A stretch of DNA of 64,000 nt from Nannochloris sp. 'desiccata' (lineage: Eukaryota > Chlorophyta > Trebouxiophyceae > Chlorellales > Chlorellaceae), in NCBI GenBank assembly GCA_019044685.2, contig JAGTXX020000009.1, forward strand, positions 1,736,001-1,800,000, read 5' to 3'. Every line of letters begins with the position of its first letter. The stretch's first letter is position 1. The notes under the pieces were generated by a model, which saw only the letters and a list, made by a program, of their open reading frames with translations, searched no databases and had not been told where the DNA came from. This document shows, in pieces, positions 31,089 to 41,617 of this stretch. The position numbers and the translations under genes are program-made.

Positions 31089-32043
31089 ATGATGGCGCTG
31101 GTCACGATCTTCTTACGTGCGCTTGGATACCCTGAAATCGATGATTTCATCATCAGTGATCCTAAAAAATATCAAGCTGTGGTTGTCTGGCTAGAGCATA
31201 CCAAAATTAGACACTATCCTTTAGATGGTCGGCAACATTTACAGGCGGCCGAAACCGCAACCTGGCAAACAGCCTTTGAGAAATACTTGGTAGATTTAGC
31301 GTGCCCTGTCGCTTGGGACAATGGAGAGACCAATGCACCAGTTCTCCAATGGCTATTGAATTACGCAGGTAAGCCTGGATTTTCGATATGATAATCTCAT
31401 ATTACCGTTTCTCCGTCCAGGTTATTTTTAATCACCCTTTTTTTTCCTTTGCTTGGCTTCTTTTTTCTCCTTTTTTACCCCTTCAGTTGGACTTGAATTT
31501 TCGGATAAAGCATCCCAGCATAACACCGCACTAGATGAAGCTGTTGCATCAGCTCCAGCACCACAAGACTGGGCTCCACCGCCATTGCCACCTTACTCAG
31601 ATGCCACTTCTTCAGAAACTCTCGCCGCCTTGGAGCCAATTTTCAATTTGCTTCACCTCCCTTTAGAACCAAACAATAAACTCACCATTGAATCTGGTGC
31701 TGAAAATGCTGCCGTTACTGCAGATCAGATTAGAAAGATCAAAGCAGTGCTTGAAGCTCAAGTTCTCCCTTGTTTAGCAGCTTCCAGGATACCAGGCGGC
31801 AGCGGTAACAGCACACCTTCTGCCGCCACTGTCCTCTCAGACTTTCCTCTAGGGTTTTCCACCGGTGATCAAGGGGTTGATATAGCAGCTATGGTGTTAC
31901 GGATGTTGTATATTAAAGACATGAGAGAATTACAGGATCAGGTTGATGCTGCAATAGTTAAAGTACAGGAGATAACAGCAGAGCCAACAACGGATGCCAC
32001 GATGCGGAGAGACGGGCGTGGGGTAGAAAGGAAGAATAAATAG
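31089..32043 (+). CDS. RTRAF: RTRAF (C14orf166/CLE7) homologue
   Basis: Exons 31089-31368 and 31487-32043 (junction Gly|Val, phase 1) give 278 residues. The N-terminus (ALGYPEIDDFIISDPKKYQAVVVWLEHTKIRHYPLDGRQHLQ, then FEKYLVDLACPV and VLQWLLNYAVGLEF) and the C-terminus (PLGFSTGDQGVDIAAMVLRMLYIKDMRELQDQVDAAIVKVQEITAEPTTD) follow the RNA transcription, translation and transport factor family. In animals it joins the DDX1-RTCB tRNA-ligase complex, shuttles between nucleus and cytoplasm and binds capped RNA. The central Ala/Pro-rich linker is longer than in animals. It converges on the GT92 gene. Confidence 0.9.
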
Positions 32044-32240
32044 AAAATATAGAAGAGTTTCAGAAAGTATTGGAGTGTACTTGTAAGCATTCATTGTTTT
32101 TATGTCAATTTGTAAACTTAAACTTCAAGTGCATAGAACTTTGTGAGAGATATTAAGCTAGATAGATATATGGGTAGCAAAATTGGTACAGATATACATT
32201 TAGGTCAGTTTTCCCCATTTTTCGTAATAAATATACGTAA

Positions 32241-34271
32241 TTATAAACGATCTTCAAAATCAGTATCCCATTCTCCTCCATGTTCATCTACCTCTATATC
32301 GACATCTTCCGCTTGTCCCCAATGGTCGGCGTGAACCTGTGCTTGACTCACGGTCGCAGCAACTGCAGCCTTGCCTGCTTGCTCCGCTGCGAGTCTTTGG
32401 GTGTTAACCAGCTCCTGTCCTTGAACAATGCCACCAATAACACCAATGTCTTTATCATTGCTATTGAGATTTTTATTATTCCCTCCTCCACTTCCTGCGC
32501 CTTGCTGTTTGCCCCAAAATACTTCGTGGTCTTCCTTTGAATACTTTTCCAGCTGTTCTTCCAACAATCCTGGATCCAGTGTTCTCCCAAGAGTCACTAC
32601 ATTGTCATCCCATACTTGTAAACCCGCTACATTATAATCAATCGACCAAGAATCAACAAAATAAAAATAGTCCCACCCCCGTTGTCGCTTCATGCCGCTC
32701 CCCCTTGCCATTTTAATTTCAAACTCCTCTGCACTTCTGGTCGCATAATGATGCAATGCGAGTAAAGAATGGACAGGTAAATCATCGGCAGTTTGACTAT
32801 GTACAGGACTGTAGCTGGTACGGACAGCAGGGCGAGTACAATTGTGTTGAAATACATGTGGGGAATCTGTAGTACGGACCGTGCATTTTGTATTGGCTAT
32901 TGTTTTGACGTATAAATGGTAGGTGTGGTTTCGTGGGACTGCTAACGGATAGCTGCGTAACGTACCACGAACTGGGCGAACATCCCTGCCAGCGGAGCCA
33001 AATAAGATCCAGTGCACTGCTAAAGCGCTGTAATTTTCATATCCTTGCAATAAAGCAGGTAAATTTTGCACTGGAGGACCTTGTTGAAACACTAAAAACT
33101 CATCTACATCGATAAACGCTAGCCATTGATGTTTATTCCCATGATCTTGAAGACACTTGTCATACCCGTAGAGCTGAGGGCGCTTTGAAGCGTGTTGTGA
33201 AAAATTACTAGGGCTTATAGTTTGATATTCAACAATCCCCTGATAAATCCAGGGTCGTAAGACTCGAGATAATGGAGGTGTACTTTCATGATCATAGATA
33301 TAAAATTTAGATATACTTAATTTTCGGTGGTAGTGCACCCATTCTGCAATGTCGTCGTGAGCATCTCGAACAACACAACAGATGGCAACATAATTTTCAG
33401 GAGGGGCACCATAGCCTAAGCCTACCCGACTAGTGAATTCGTACGCGTGGGGTGAAGAGACGGAAGGGTAGAGGTTATTTTGTGTTTCTCCACGGATTCT
33501 GGCCATGTGGTCTTGGATATCGTTGTGGCGGGTGGATTGGTAGTGGGACTGCCAATCACTGAAAGAGAGTTTCGGTGGGATTGGAGTTGATTCAAAGGAA
33601 GCTAAATTAAATGGATTTGCTTTGGTGGTGGTCTTTTGTGGTAGCCCTGCTGCGACAATAGCTGCTGCTGCTGCTGCTGCTGTTTTGAGGGGCTTGGTGG
33701 TTGGCGTGTCGGTTGGTAAAGGAAACACATGTTTATTATTGATGTTCATATTCAGTGCCATTTGCAGCTGCGCTTGTTGTGATACCGTTCTCGATGTATC
33801 TAAATCGTGATTAAATAGCACACCATCATCTAAATGAGCATCTGTTGCATCAGCTGTTTGAGCTTCGGCTTCTTTGCCAAACTCCCGACGCACCGCCACC
33901 CAATCAATATCCTGTTGAGAGCCATCATCATAATCGTTGACTGATTCTATGTAATCGATCTCCTTTTGGCCATAATCTAGATCGTCTCTTTGCCATTGTT
34001 TAACAGGTAAAGAGTCAGCGAGTTCGTTTTCTATGTCTTCTTCCATCCCTTCAAACTCATCAACATCGTCCATTGCTCCACCATCGTGAGGTTCTAGGAC
34101 ATCATCAAATTCATCAGCAGTGTTTACGCCTGCTTCTCGATTAAAATGTATTCTTGCTGAGAGCTTGCGACCTGTCAAGTGGTCATCTTTTTCTGAATTT
34201 GTTGCAATTAATCCTGCTATTACGAGCAGAATGAATACAAGAGCCAACCAGGCCCTGGAACATAGAATCAT
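32241..34271 (-). CDS. GT92 (DUF23) family glycosyltransferase, type II membrane protein
   Basis: 676 residues, one exon. The N-terminal signal anchor is at residues 7-24 (AWLALVFILLVIAGLIAT). Then comes a long acidic stem (residues 50-150) with a poly-Ala tract (about 198-208) encoded by a GCT/CTG triplet run at about 33659-33682. The catalytic domain is at about 290-560: ENYVAICCVVRDAHDDIAEWVHYHRKLSISKFYIYDHES, then QWLAFIDVDEFLVF with the metal-binding Asp388-Val-Asp390, VKTIANTKCTV and VHSLLALHHYATRSAEEF. GT92 enzymes are Golgi galactosyltransferases in animals and plants (beta-1,4-galactan synthesis in plants). An acceptor in an extracellular polysaccharide or glycoprotein is likely. Confidence 0.88.
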   Translation of the reverse strand: MILCSRAWLALVFILLVIAGLIATNSEKDDHLTGRKLSARIHFNREAGVNTADEFDDVLEPHDGGAMDDVDEFEGMEEDIENELADSLPVKQWQRDDLDYGQKEIDYIESVNDYDDGSQQDIDWVAVRREFGKEAEAQTADATDAHLDDGVLFNHDLDTSRTVSQQAQLQMALNMNINNKHVFPLPTDTPTTKPLKTAAAAAAAIVAAGLPQKTTTKANPFNLASFESTPIPPKLSFSDWQSHYQSTRHNDIQDHMARIRGETQNNLYPSVSSPHAYEFTSRVGLGYGAPPENYVAICCVVRDAHDDIAEWVHYHRKLSISKFYIYDHESTPPLSRVLRPWIYQGIVEYQTISPSNFSQHASKRPQLYGYDKCLQDHGNKHQWLAFIDVDEFLVFQQGPPVQNLPALLQGYENYSALAVHWILFGSAGRDVRPVRGTLRSYPLAVPRNHTYHLYVKTIANTKCTVRTTDSPHVFQHNCTRPAVRTSYSPVHSQTADDLPVHSLLALHHYATRSAEEFEIKMARGSGMKRQRGWDYFYFVDSWSIDYNVAGLQVWDDNVVTLGRTLDPGLLEEQLEKYSKEDHEVFWGKQQGAGSGGGNNKNLNSNDKDIGVIGGIVQGQELVNTQRLAAEQAGKAAVAATVSQAQVHADHWGQAEDVDIEVDEHGGEWDTDFEDRL

Positions 34272-34489
34272 TGCATTATATAATGTATTCCTTCAGAGTA
34301 TTTATGATGCCCACCTGGTAGTTGCCGCTTATGTCTAATTCACAATTCAGGTTGTGCATTATTTAAAATTAGAACTTCAAATCAGCCTTCGTCTTTCAAA
34401 ATTCAAAACTTTCAACTGTTAATTAAAACCCTGTAAGTACCATAATCTGATTCAAAATCGCATTGGTAATACGAATAACGTCTAATAAG

Positions 34490-35585
34490 ATGGCGGCAAC
34501 TCGTGTGTTGATCGCTAAAGGTGAGATCATTTAAAATTTTAAGGTTGTTGCAACTGTGTTCGTTAACGACGAAGTACGCGTTTCTATTTCAGACTTAAAA
34601 AATAGTGAAGGATGCACTCCCAAATTTCTAGATATCTCTAATCTCTCTAGTGGTAAGCAAAGCCTCAATCGTTTTCAAATTTCCGCCAAGCTACTTCTAT
34701 CTTTTTTAAATACTTTATGCTTACATTCACGTGAAATAAACCACTGCAGGTGCACCTCTTCCATATCTTGTGGCTGGTAAAGCCATCCAGGAATGCAGCG
34801 TGTATCAACCTAAATTTGCTTCTTGGTTCTTTAACGACACCATTCAGCAAGGTAAGACTTTTAGCTAGCTAAGCTGTCTCCTAATAGCTAACAATCCCAT
34901 ACGCACTCTAATATTCTATCCAACTTCTACAGACGGTTCTTTGTATATTGGTACTCCCGTTGACGTCCTCTTCCTCATCTTACCGGCCCTCGAGAGCACC
35001 CGCTCCAGTGGTGGCAATTTCTGCGAATTGGAACATTGCTTAGAATGCCTCTGTTTGACACCTGCAGCTTCCGAATCTCTCACTGATCTGATTACACCCG
35101 AACAAATGCAGTGCATCTGTGATAGCAAACAGGTAGGAGATCAGTACTACTATAGATTAAACGACGCTAGAGTGCTAGCCTGGCTGGGACTTAAAGCAGA
35201 CCAAACAAAGGCTGCTTTAGTCGAACAGGCAGCTGGATTTGCTGGTATGGATCCTATGGGTCTCACAGCATACGCAGTAGGGATTTTAGGGGAGTATCTC
35301 TCCCCAGAATGGAGTAATAAATTTTCAAAATATCTCGGCTTGCCTCAACCCGGAGGCGATTCTGGTGGGGGCACTGCAGCTGCAAATGGAGCTGCTGTAC
35401 CGCCCCCCTTGTACAACCCTGACGTAACATTCGACCGTGCGGAAGCAAAGAGACCTCGTTATGATCCAAAGGAAGCTGCAAAGGCGAAAGCACAGGCTGC
35501 CAGACAAGAGGCAAGGGCAGCAAAAATCGCAAAGGAGGCCTCTGGAATGAGAAAATTAAGTTCTTTTTTTAGTAAAAAGACTTAA
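34490..35585 (+). CDS. RNASEH2B: Ribonuclease H2 subunit B
   Basis: Four exons, 34490-34520, 34593-34652, 34750-34851 and 34933-35585, every junction in phase 1, total 281 residues. It follows the RNase H2B pattern: GAPLPYLVAGKAIQE, KFASWFFNDTIQQ, DGSLYIGTPVDVLFLILPALES, VGDQYYYRLNDARVLAWLGLKADQTKAAL, and ILGEYLSPEWSNKFSKYLG. The C-terminus ends in MRKLSSFFSKK, a PCNA-interacting box of the M-x-x-L-x-x-F-F form that this subunit also has in animals. It is the non-catalytic partner of RNase H2A/C and takes part in removing ribonucleotides from genomic DNA. Its start is 218 bases from the divergent GT92 start. The first three exons are too short to be found as single frames. Confidence 0.92.
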
Positions 35586-35900
35586 ATTAAAAGTTTAATA
35601 TATGTTTGTTTATAGTACATTTACATTTGAGCAAATTGTAATCGTCGTTGGTGCTGTCAAAATTAGTAGTTGGGTAAAAATAAATAGAAGTCGTGGTCGA
35701 CTCGAGGCCGGGACGAAAAGTTAAATTATTCTTAAAGACATATGCATATTCTCTGGTCGATTCAATTGCAAAGTAATTTTAGAGAAAATGCTAGTTTAGT
35801 TATAGAAAGAACGACTGCTATTTCTTAGCAGCGGTGACGATGAAAGCAAAGGGGCTTTCCTTCTGAACGAGAGGCATATGATAAATATTTTTACTTTTTT
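35586..35900. other. Convergent spacer, nothing recognised
   Basis: AT-rich 3' flank shared by RNASEH2B and the cyclase gene. No coding frame or repeat family is seen. Confidence 0.5.
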
Positions 35901-38876
35901 TTACTTTTCAGTGAGTTCTCTGTAGCCTTCCCAACCAGCAGGGGCAACGCCTCCTTTTTCCCGAATAACAGCCAGCAATGCCTCACTAGGCCCATCAACC
36001 ACTACCTCTCCGGCTCCATCACGCCTTGCAGTGCGAGTTTCTTCAAACACAGCTGCAGCACGACGCCAATCGCCAGCTTTATATGCATCAAAACCTTCTG
36101 CAAATCTGTTGAGAAAGTTATCATCTACAGCCTTGGTAGCTACGATATCAGGATGCTCTTCAAACTCATCAAAGTAAGGATAATCTGAGAAGGTAATATG
36201 GTCAGTTTTCGGAGGAGTATGGACCCGGGAAGTGGTATTTTCCCCACGGCCGCTTTTTTTACTTTTACTGGCAGTCAACGTGGGGGCTTGCAACAAGGCG
36301 TTGTTATTGGGGTGAGCAGCGCTAGTACCATCTCCAGAAGCAGCGGTGGCAGCTTTATCAGCATCAATATCTATGGTATAAAGACCAATAGGTTGATTAC
36401 TGCCTTTAACTGTGACGCAATCAATTTCACGAACCCTTCTACGTACCGCTGGCGAGAGCAACGAGACAAAGGCGTCGGAGAGTAAGAGAGGAACTCCAAA
36501 TTGCTTCGTCGCAGCTTCAAGACGAGCTGCCATATTAACATGAGGGGACAAGTAGGAAGCGTCGATTTTGTAGCGGGAGCCAATAGCGCCTTCAATAGCC
36601 CAGCCAACGTGCAGGCCAAAACCCATTTTGACTGAAAAATTAGGCATACGAGCATTTAAATCTTCGCGCGCACCATAGCCTTGCAGCTTTTTAGAGCGTT
36701 TTAAAGCAGCTTGAATGACTAGAAAAGAAGCTAAAGCAGCATCTGCGAGATGTGTCACAGTGCTAACATCATCATCCAGGCCAGCTGCTTTCTTGGCGCC
36801 GATAACGCTACTGCGCGAGCTACGGTCCTGAGTCAGGCCAGCACTGCCAGGAAGTTTCCAGACAAGCAAAAATGCATCTCCAATGTTTTTATTAGCAGCT
36901 CCGCCATGGAGAGAGACTTCAGTGTGCACGATGTTTGCAATAGAATTGACAAATTCCATCACTTCCTCTTGCAATACCTCGGTCGCATCAGTAAAAGATC
37001 GGATATCGCAGAATCCAAAGATTGCGCGGACTTTTCTACCTGGAATCATAGGATTCAAGTCACCACCAGACTTGATATTATCGGCAATGACTTCAGCACC
37101 AGCTTCACCAAAACCAACGCTCAGTAAAGAGCAAATTTTAGCAATCGAGTGCTCCAAAATTCGAGTTTCAAGTTGTTTCCCACTCGAGCTACCCTTACTT
37201 TTGGTGCCAGCAGCAGCAGCAGAATGTGCTGCCAAAGGGTTTTCACTGACAGATTTAACTTTCTCCATCATGCGCTCAATAGGTTGCAGCACCAGGGCGT
37301 CTGTATCTCGAATGAACAGAAGGGCGCCAACCGACAACATCGATAAAATAAAAGTAATACGCCCGATATCAAGGCATGCTTGCATTTGAACAGCCCATTT
37401 GACATTTACCCACGCTTTACTTTCATAGCACTGATCCCAGGGTCCAGTAGAAGTACTGCACTGGGCAGTCTTCACCGTTGATGTTTGTTTTTCTTCATCT
37501 CTCAAGTCGGGCTCAGGAATCGTTTGCAGCCAGGTTTGATTCGCTATAACCAATTTATACAAGAATCCTGTATCTTTTGTACCAACTTTGTAGACATTTT
37601 CTTCAATATAGGCTTGCAAAGAGGTGTAAAACCCAGTAGTATTGCCTTCCAGCAAGAACTGGTCGTGCAGCATAACGAGACCTCCATCTTCCAAATAGGT
37701 AGGCTGGCCATAAAGCACATTCGCGTCAAAAATAGGAAGCACAAGAAGAAGCAACAACACGCCAAGAATGACTTTACGCATCGTCATTTCAGTTACTTTC
37801 TCACCAACACGAGACTGAGGCTTGGACATTTGAGATACCCCGTTGGCGTTAATGTCAGTCCCATCGGTAGAGGTAGTGCTTCCTTCTTCAGTCATACGGG
37901 ATCTACCTCCAGATTGTGCCAAACGTTGGGCCTTGTAGCGAAGAAGTTGGGCTACAGCAATGACTTGCATAATACGAGCAGAGCGGGCGCCAGCTTGGGC
38001 TGCTTTCGCGGCACGGTCCATCGTGACATGGCGGTTGTCCTCATCATTACCAGGTGATACCAGATCCATAAAGCCAGGGATATCACAGAGGAGAGAAATA
38101 GATGCAACGACATCCATCCAGAAATAGAATTTGAGGAAGTATCCAGGTCGAGCAAGGGAAGAAAGAATAATTTCAGCAGCGAAGAAAGTGATAGCAAAAA
38201 TTGTCCATGCTAAAAAGTACACGTCTGCTCCATTAGGCATAGCAGCAACGCGGATAAGATCAGCATAGAGAATCTACAAAATGAGTTGAAAATTAAAATT
38301 GTAGGCAGGGTGAGGAGAAGAAACAATTACGGAATAAGGAAAAAAGATGAAGTCAGCATTTTTGTTTGTTCATAGAGCTTCCCAGGAAAGGCCTCGACTT
38401 ACCAGCAAAGTAAAGATAATGGAGATGATAGTGAATGGAATTCCATCCAAGAAAACACCTACTTTCACTTTCCAAGGTGCACGTGGCCGTTGACGTTGAT
38501 GCTCCAACATATCAAAAACAGAAGAAGACCGACGCTGTCCAATATGAGGTGTAGCAGAAATAGTGCCACCACCAGCAGAGGCTTTGATGTGCACAGGGGC
38601 AACAGCAGAGGATTTTCCCAGATAACCATGTTTATTGGCAGTCACAGGGGTACCTTCAATGCTAGGGGTGTCCGAGGGGAAAACTTTAGCTTTGTTGCCT
38701 CCCTTGTTGCCACGGTGGGCCTTGTCCAACGAGGGAGCTGGAATAGGGTCATTGGATGGGTTGCCACCAGTACACTCTGTATCAGCGGATTGAGTGCGGC
38801 ATACGACTTCAACGTCACATGGTGCGGGTGCATCAGCTGGCGCAACAGCTGAAATTGGGAGGTGGGGACTAGGCAT
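35901..38876 (-). CDS. Membrane class III nucleotide cyclase with voltage-sensor-like N-terminus
   Basis: Exons 38876-38403 and 38273-35901 (phase 0) give 948 residues. A Pro/Ala-rich cytosolic N-terminus is followed by four helices resembling S1-S4 of voltage-gated channels: about 144-168; 176-202; 204-229 (FYFWMDVVASISLLCDIP, an S3 signature); and 254-270. TM5 (324-341), a roughly 120-residue extracellular loop with N-glycosylation sites and cysteines, and TM6 (459-479) lead to a single class III catalytic domain. Both metal Asp residues (Asp581 in FCDIRSFTD, Asp624 in NKNIGDAF) and the transition-state Asn/Arg (VNMAARLE) are present; it would work as a homodimer making cAMP (or cGMP). A C-terminal TPR-like stretch (GFDAYKAGDWRRAAAVFEETRTARRDG) matches many algal cyclases. 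The S4 helix is poor in Arg, so voltage sensing is unproven. Confidence 0.88.
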
Positions 38877-39307
38877 TGATCTTTCAGTTCAATGTTCGAG
38901 TCTCAAATTCAACAAGAAATCTACTCAAATACTCATGTAAGACTCTGTTGATCGTGTTATTAACTTGTTTTATATAATAATATGAGTATAAAAGCTGGAA
39001 GCGGCAAGGATTGAAATGGGTCTGCTGTGTAGCATCTACTCCCAAATCGTCTCTCAATCGCGGTTCCTCAGCACTCTAAAACGTCCGCACCTGATACAGA
39101 CGTTTTGAAAGAATATTAATAAAATTATATGGACTCCTGACAGCGTTCAAGGACGCTATTATCGCGGTGGGCGGTCCTATTAATAATTCAAAATCGACCA
39201 ATTATTTTTTATTTCAAACCTCCTGGTGGTGCTTTGGAGGTAGTCAAAAGAAAGTCAAACTAATTTGACTTTCTCAATTTAATACACCCTGGCGGTACTG
39301 GGTTCTG
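38877..39307. other. Spacer with a perfect hairpin
   Basis: About 430 bases between the start of the cyclase and the end of the zinc-ribbon gene (both minus strand). It contains the 10-base-pair hairpin at 39250-39273 and AT-rich promoter-like sequence; no coding frame. Confidence 0.5.
39250..39273. repeat. Perfect 10-bp stem, 4-base loop inverted repeat
   Basis: GAAAGTCAAA / CTAA / TTTGACTTTC, just downstream (35 bases) of the stop of the zinc-ribbon gene. It may be a 3'-end stem-loop in that transcript. Confidence 0.85.
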
Positions 39308-40247
39308 CTAACTTAGCAAGGCCCTCATTCCATTTAAAGCTTCCACGCATGCTTGAATTTCTTGTAAAAAAGCAGTAGCTTCTATTGAAGTGGCCGACTC
39401 CAAAGCGGCTGCTGTCCTCGCCAACCGAGCCGCTACAGAACTTTGAGCTGTTGCTATATTCCTTGTTACTGCAGCATTATCTTCTATACTACTTTCTTCA
39501 GCATATACTTGGATAGTATTTCTACTAGAACTAGGTACAGCAGCACCAGAGCTGGCACTAATCCTTGGAGGAGAGGTCGATGATAGCCCAGCTCCAGCTC
39601 GGTTTAGTTGCTGTTGTGCACTCTCACCCTCCCTAACGGCGTATAAATCGCATGTAACACAGTATATTCTTCCATCTCGACTACGTACGAATGGCGTTGA
39701 GCATAGGGGACAATGCTCTGCTAATAATGCCCAGCCTTCGAGCATCTTGTCTGCTATCGCTTGAGAGGAATCTACTTGGCCAGCATTTCTAGAAGTAGTA
39801 GTTGCTTCTGGCAATAAATAAGGGGTAGTGCGCTCTCTTAACGGGCGAGGTGCAGCTTCAATCTCTTCTTCCTCCTCCTCTTCATGTATGTGATTTCCGT
39901 TGGCGATGCCAAGGGGAAGAGCAAGAGTTGATGGGGCAGGCTGTGGTAGTTGCTGCCTATCGTCGGCCAAGTTGCAATTAACGCATATAATCTCGTCGCT
40001 ATTGGGTTTCCGCATCAAGGGGACCTGGTGACGAAGAATAAAAAGACCCTCAGTTGCCAGTGGCGGGTTTTCTTTTGATGACTTCAGTAAAAAGGACTAT
40101 ATCAAATCTTACCCCACAAGTTTGGCATGAATCTGCCAGCATAGCATACCCTTGCAGCAGTAGCTGCCCCATGGTGCTGATACTTGCTGTCCGAGCTCTG
40201 GGTGCAGATGTCTCGAACTCCTCATCTTCAAATTGACGGTCACTCAT
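39308..40247 (-). CDS. Double ZNRD2/SSSCA1-type zinc-ribbon protein
   Basis: Exons 40247-40113 and 40024-39308 (phase 0) give 283 residues. The intron splits the first zinc ribbon: MGQLLLQGYAMLADSCQTCG joins VPLMRKPNSDEIICVNCNL, the Auto_anti-p27 (ZNRD2) pattern of M-x2-L-L-x-G-x-x-M-L...C-x2-C...C-x2-C. A second complete copy follows at about 135-185: IADKMLEGWALLAEHCPLCSTPFVRSRDGRIYCVTCDLYAVRE. The C-terminus ends with helices (SVAARLARTAAALESATSIEATAFLQEIQACVEALNGM). Animal ZNRD2 is a short centromere/Aurora-associated protein; the single-copy form is usual and the tandem form is less common. The exact role is unknown. A second gene, the methyltransferase, starts 319 bases away divergently. 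Confidence 0.82.
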
Positions 40248-40566
40248 TTGAAATGATCACTAAAGACCCTAGCGCGCGATGTATTGGTGTCGAATAATTT
40301 GATGAAGCCTCTACTATCAATAGGTATTGAAAATTTCAGTTCAATCCTGCAAACTCGAAGAAAATAAGCCAGGGAGCTGTGTTTGAAGAAGCTTCGGGAC
40401 CTGTTTTTGGCCCTATGAAACGCAAATAACAGTATTCACAACATTGAATTTTAATTTGCAATATTAACTCCGCGTTTAAACTTGCCATACAACTTTGGAG
40501 GGTCATTAAATTTCAAACCTTTGATCTAAATTGTGATCGACGGCTTTTAAAGCCTTTTCTAGGGAG
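40248..40566. promoter_or_regulatory. Divergent spacer zinc-ribbon / methyltransferase
   Basis: About 320 bases between divergent starts. It is AT-rich, with no coding frame and no obvious repeat. Confidence 0.4.
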
Positions 40567-41617
40567 ATGCCCACAATACAAGGCGCATCACCCTCTGCTG
40601 CAGGTCGTCACTTCCACTTCACATTAATCACCAGCTCGGCAACCCAATACCGCTATGCAAAAAACCTGGCCCTCTTCCTTGCTGGCGCCGCCACTGCCCT
40701 TGCCTACACCGCATACAGGCGCCGCAAAGCTCTACGCAGACCCTTCGCCCAACCAAACCTCGCAAATGCAGCTTCTGGCGCGGAAATACTAGAAACTCGT
40801 GCTGCTGTTGACCGTCTTTTGCTAACTCATTATGGCGGCCAGAGGCCTCAAGACGTTCTTCCCGATTTATTTTTGAACTCCCCTGACAATAATATTTTAA
40901 GACTCGCGTTAGAATACCCTTCAAAACTTGCGCTACTTTGCGAACGCCATTGCGCTACTTTTCGAACGCCATTGCACAGCTCTGTGTGACTTTACTGGTG
41001 AATTCGGCGATGCAACAGCTTTAGACATCGGATGCGGAGTCGGTGCCACTACTTTTGAACTTTCCCGGGCCTTTATTCGCGTCATTGGCCTCGATTCTAC
41101 GAAAACATACATCAATGCAGCAAAGACGTTGAAAGATAGGGGTTGGATGAGGTACACAAGTACAACAGAAGGAGAATTAACAAGTGAACATAGTTCTGTT
41201 GTGGCAGAAGATATCGAAAGAAATAGAGTTAATTTTGCTGTTGTAGGGAATTTATCGTCCATTCCTAGAGATTTCATAGGTCCACATGATGCTGTGCTTG
41301 CTGCAAACGTTCTCTGTCGGGTGCATGATCCATTAAAATTTATAGCCCAGCTGCAAAAAATAGTTCGGCCGGGGGGTGTTGTTGTACTATCTAGTCCGTA
41401 TGATTGGAAAGAAAGCTGCACTCCAAGGAATAATTGGCTTGGTGGGTTTAAAGGACGTGATGGGAAGGAGTTCCAAAGCGCAGAGAGGTTGAAAGCGGCA
41501 ATGAAGGGCGAGTTTGAGTTGATAGCAGAGGAGGAGTTGCCGTTTCTTTTGGGGAGAGAACATGGCAGGAGATATGAGGTAGGGCTGGCGCACGCTACTG
41601 TGTGGAAACGTAGATAA
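40567..41617 (+). pseudogene. OvoA C-terminal-type methyltransferase, frame broken by 22-base duplication
   Basis: The 5' frame (40567-40986) encodes an N-terminal anchor or transit segment (NLALFLAGAATALAYTAYRRRKALRR) and the start of the methyltransferase (RAAVDRLLLTHYG, LALEYPSKLALL). The rest is in another frame (to 41617): ALDIGCGVGATTFELSRAF (SAM motif I), AVLAANVLCRVHDPLKFIAQL, GGVVVLSSPYDWKESCTPRNNWLGGFKG and PFLLGREHGRRYEVGLAHATVWKR. This is the pattern of the putative 4-mercaptohistidine N1-methyltransferase (OvoA C-terminal) family, which finishes ovothiol synthesis. A 22-base unit is present twice (40930-40951 and 40952-40973), differing by one base; a single copy would keep one frame. 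Either the allele is broken or the assembly joined two haplotypes. The sulfoxide-synthase half of OvoA is not in this gene. Confidence 0.75.
40930..40973 (+). repeat. 22-base tandem duplication inside a coding region
   Basis: Two adjacent 22-base units, identical except G/T at the eleventh base. Because 22 is not a multiple of three it shifts the methyltransferase reading frame. Confidence 0.95.

Noticed and set aside
38885..38905. GTTCGAGTC resembling a tRNA T-loop
   Set aside because: The flanking five bases cannot pair to make a T-stem, and no D or anticodon arm is present.
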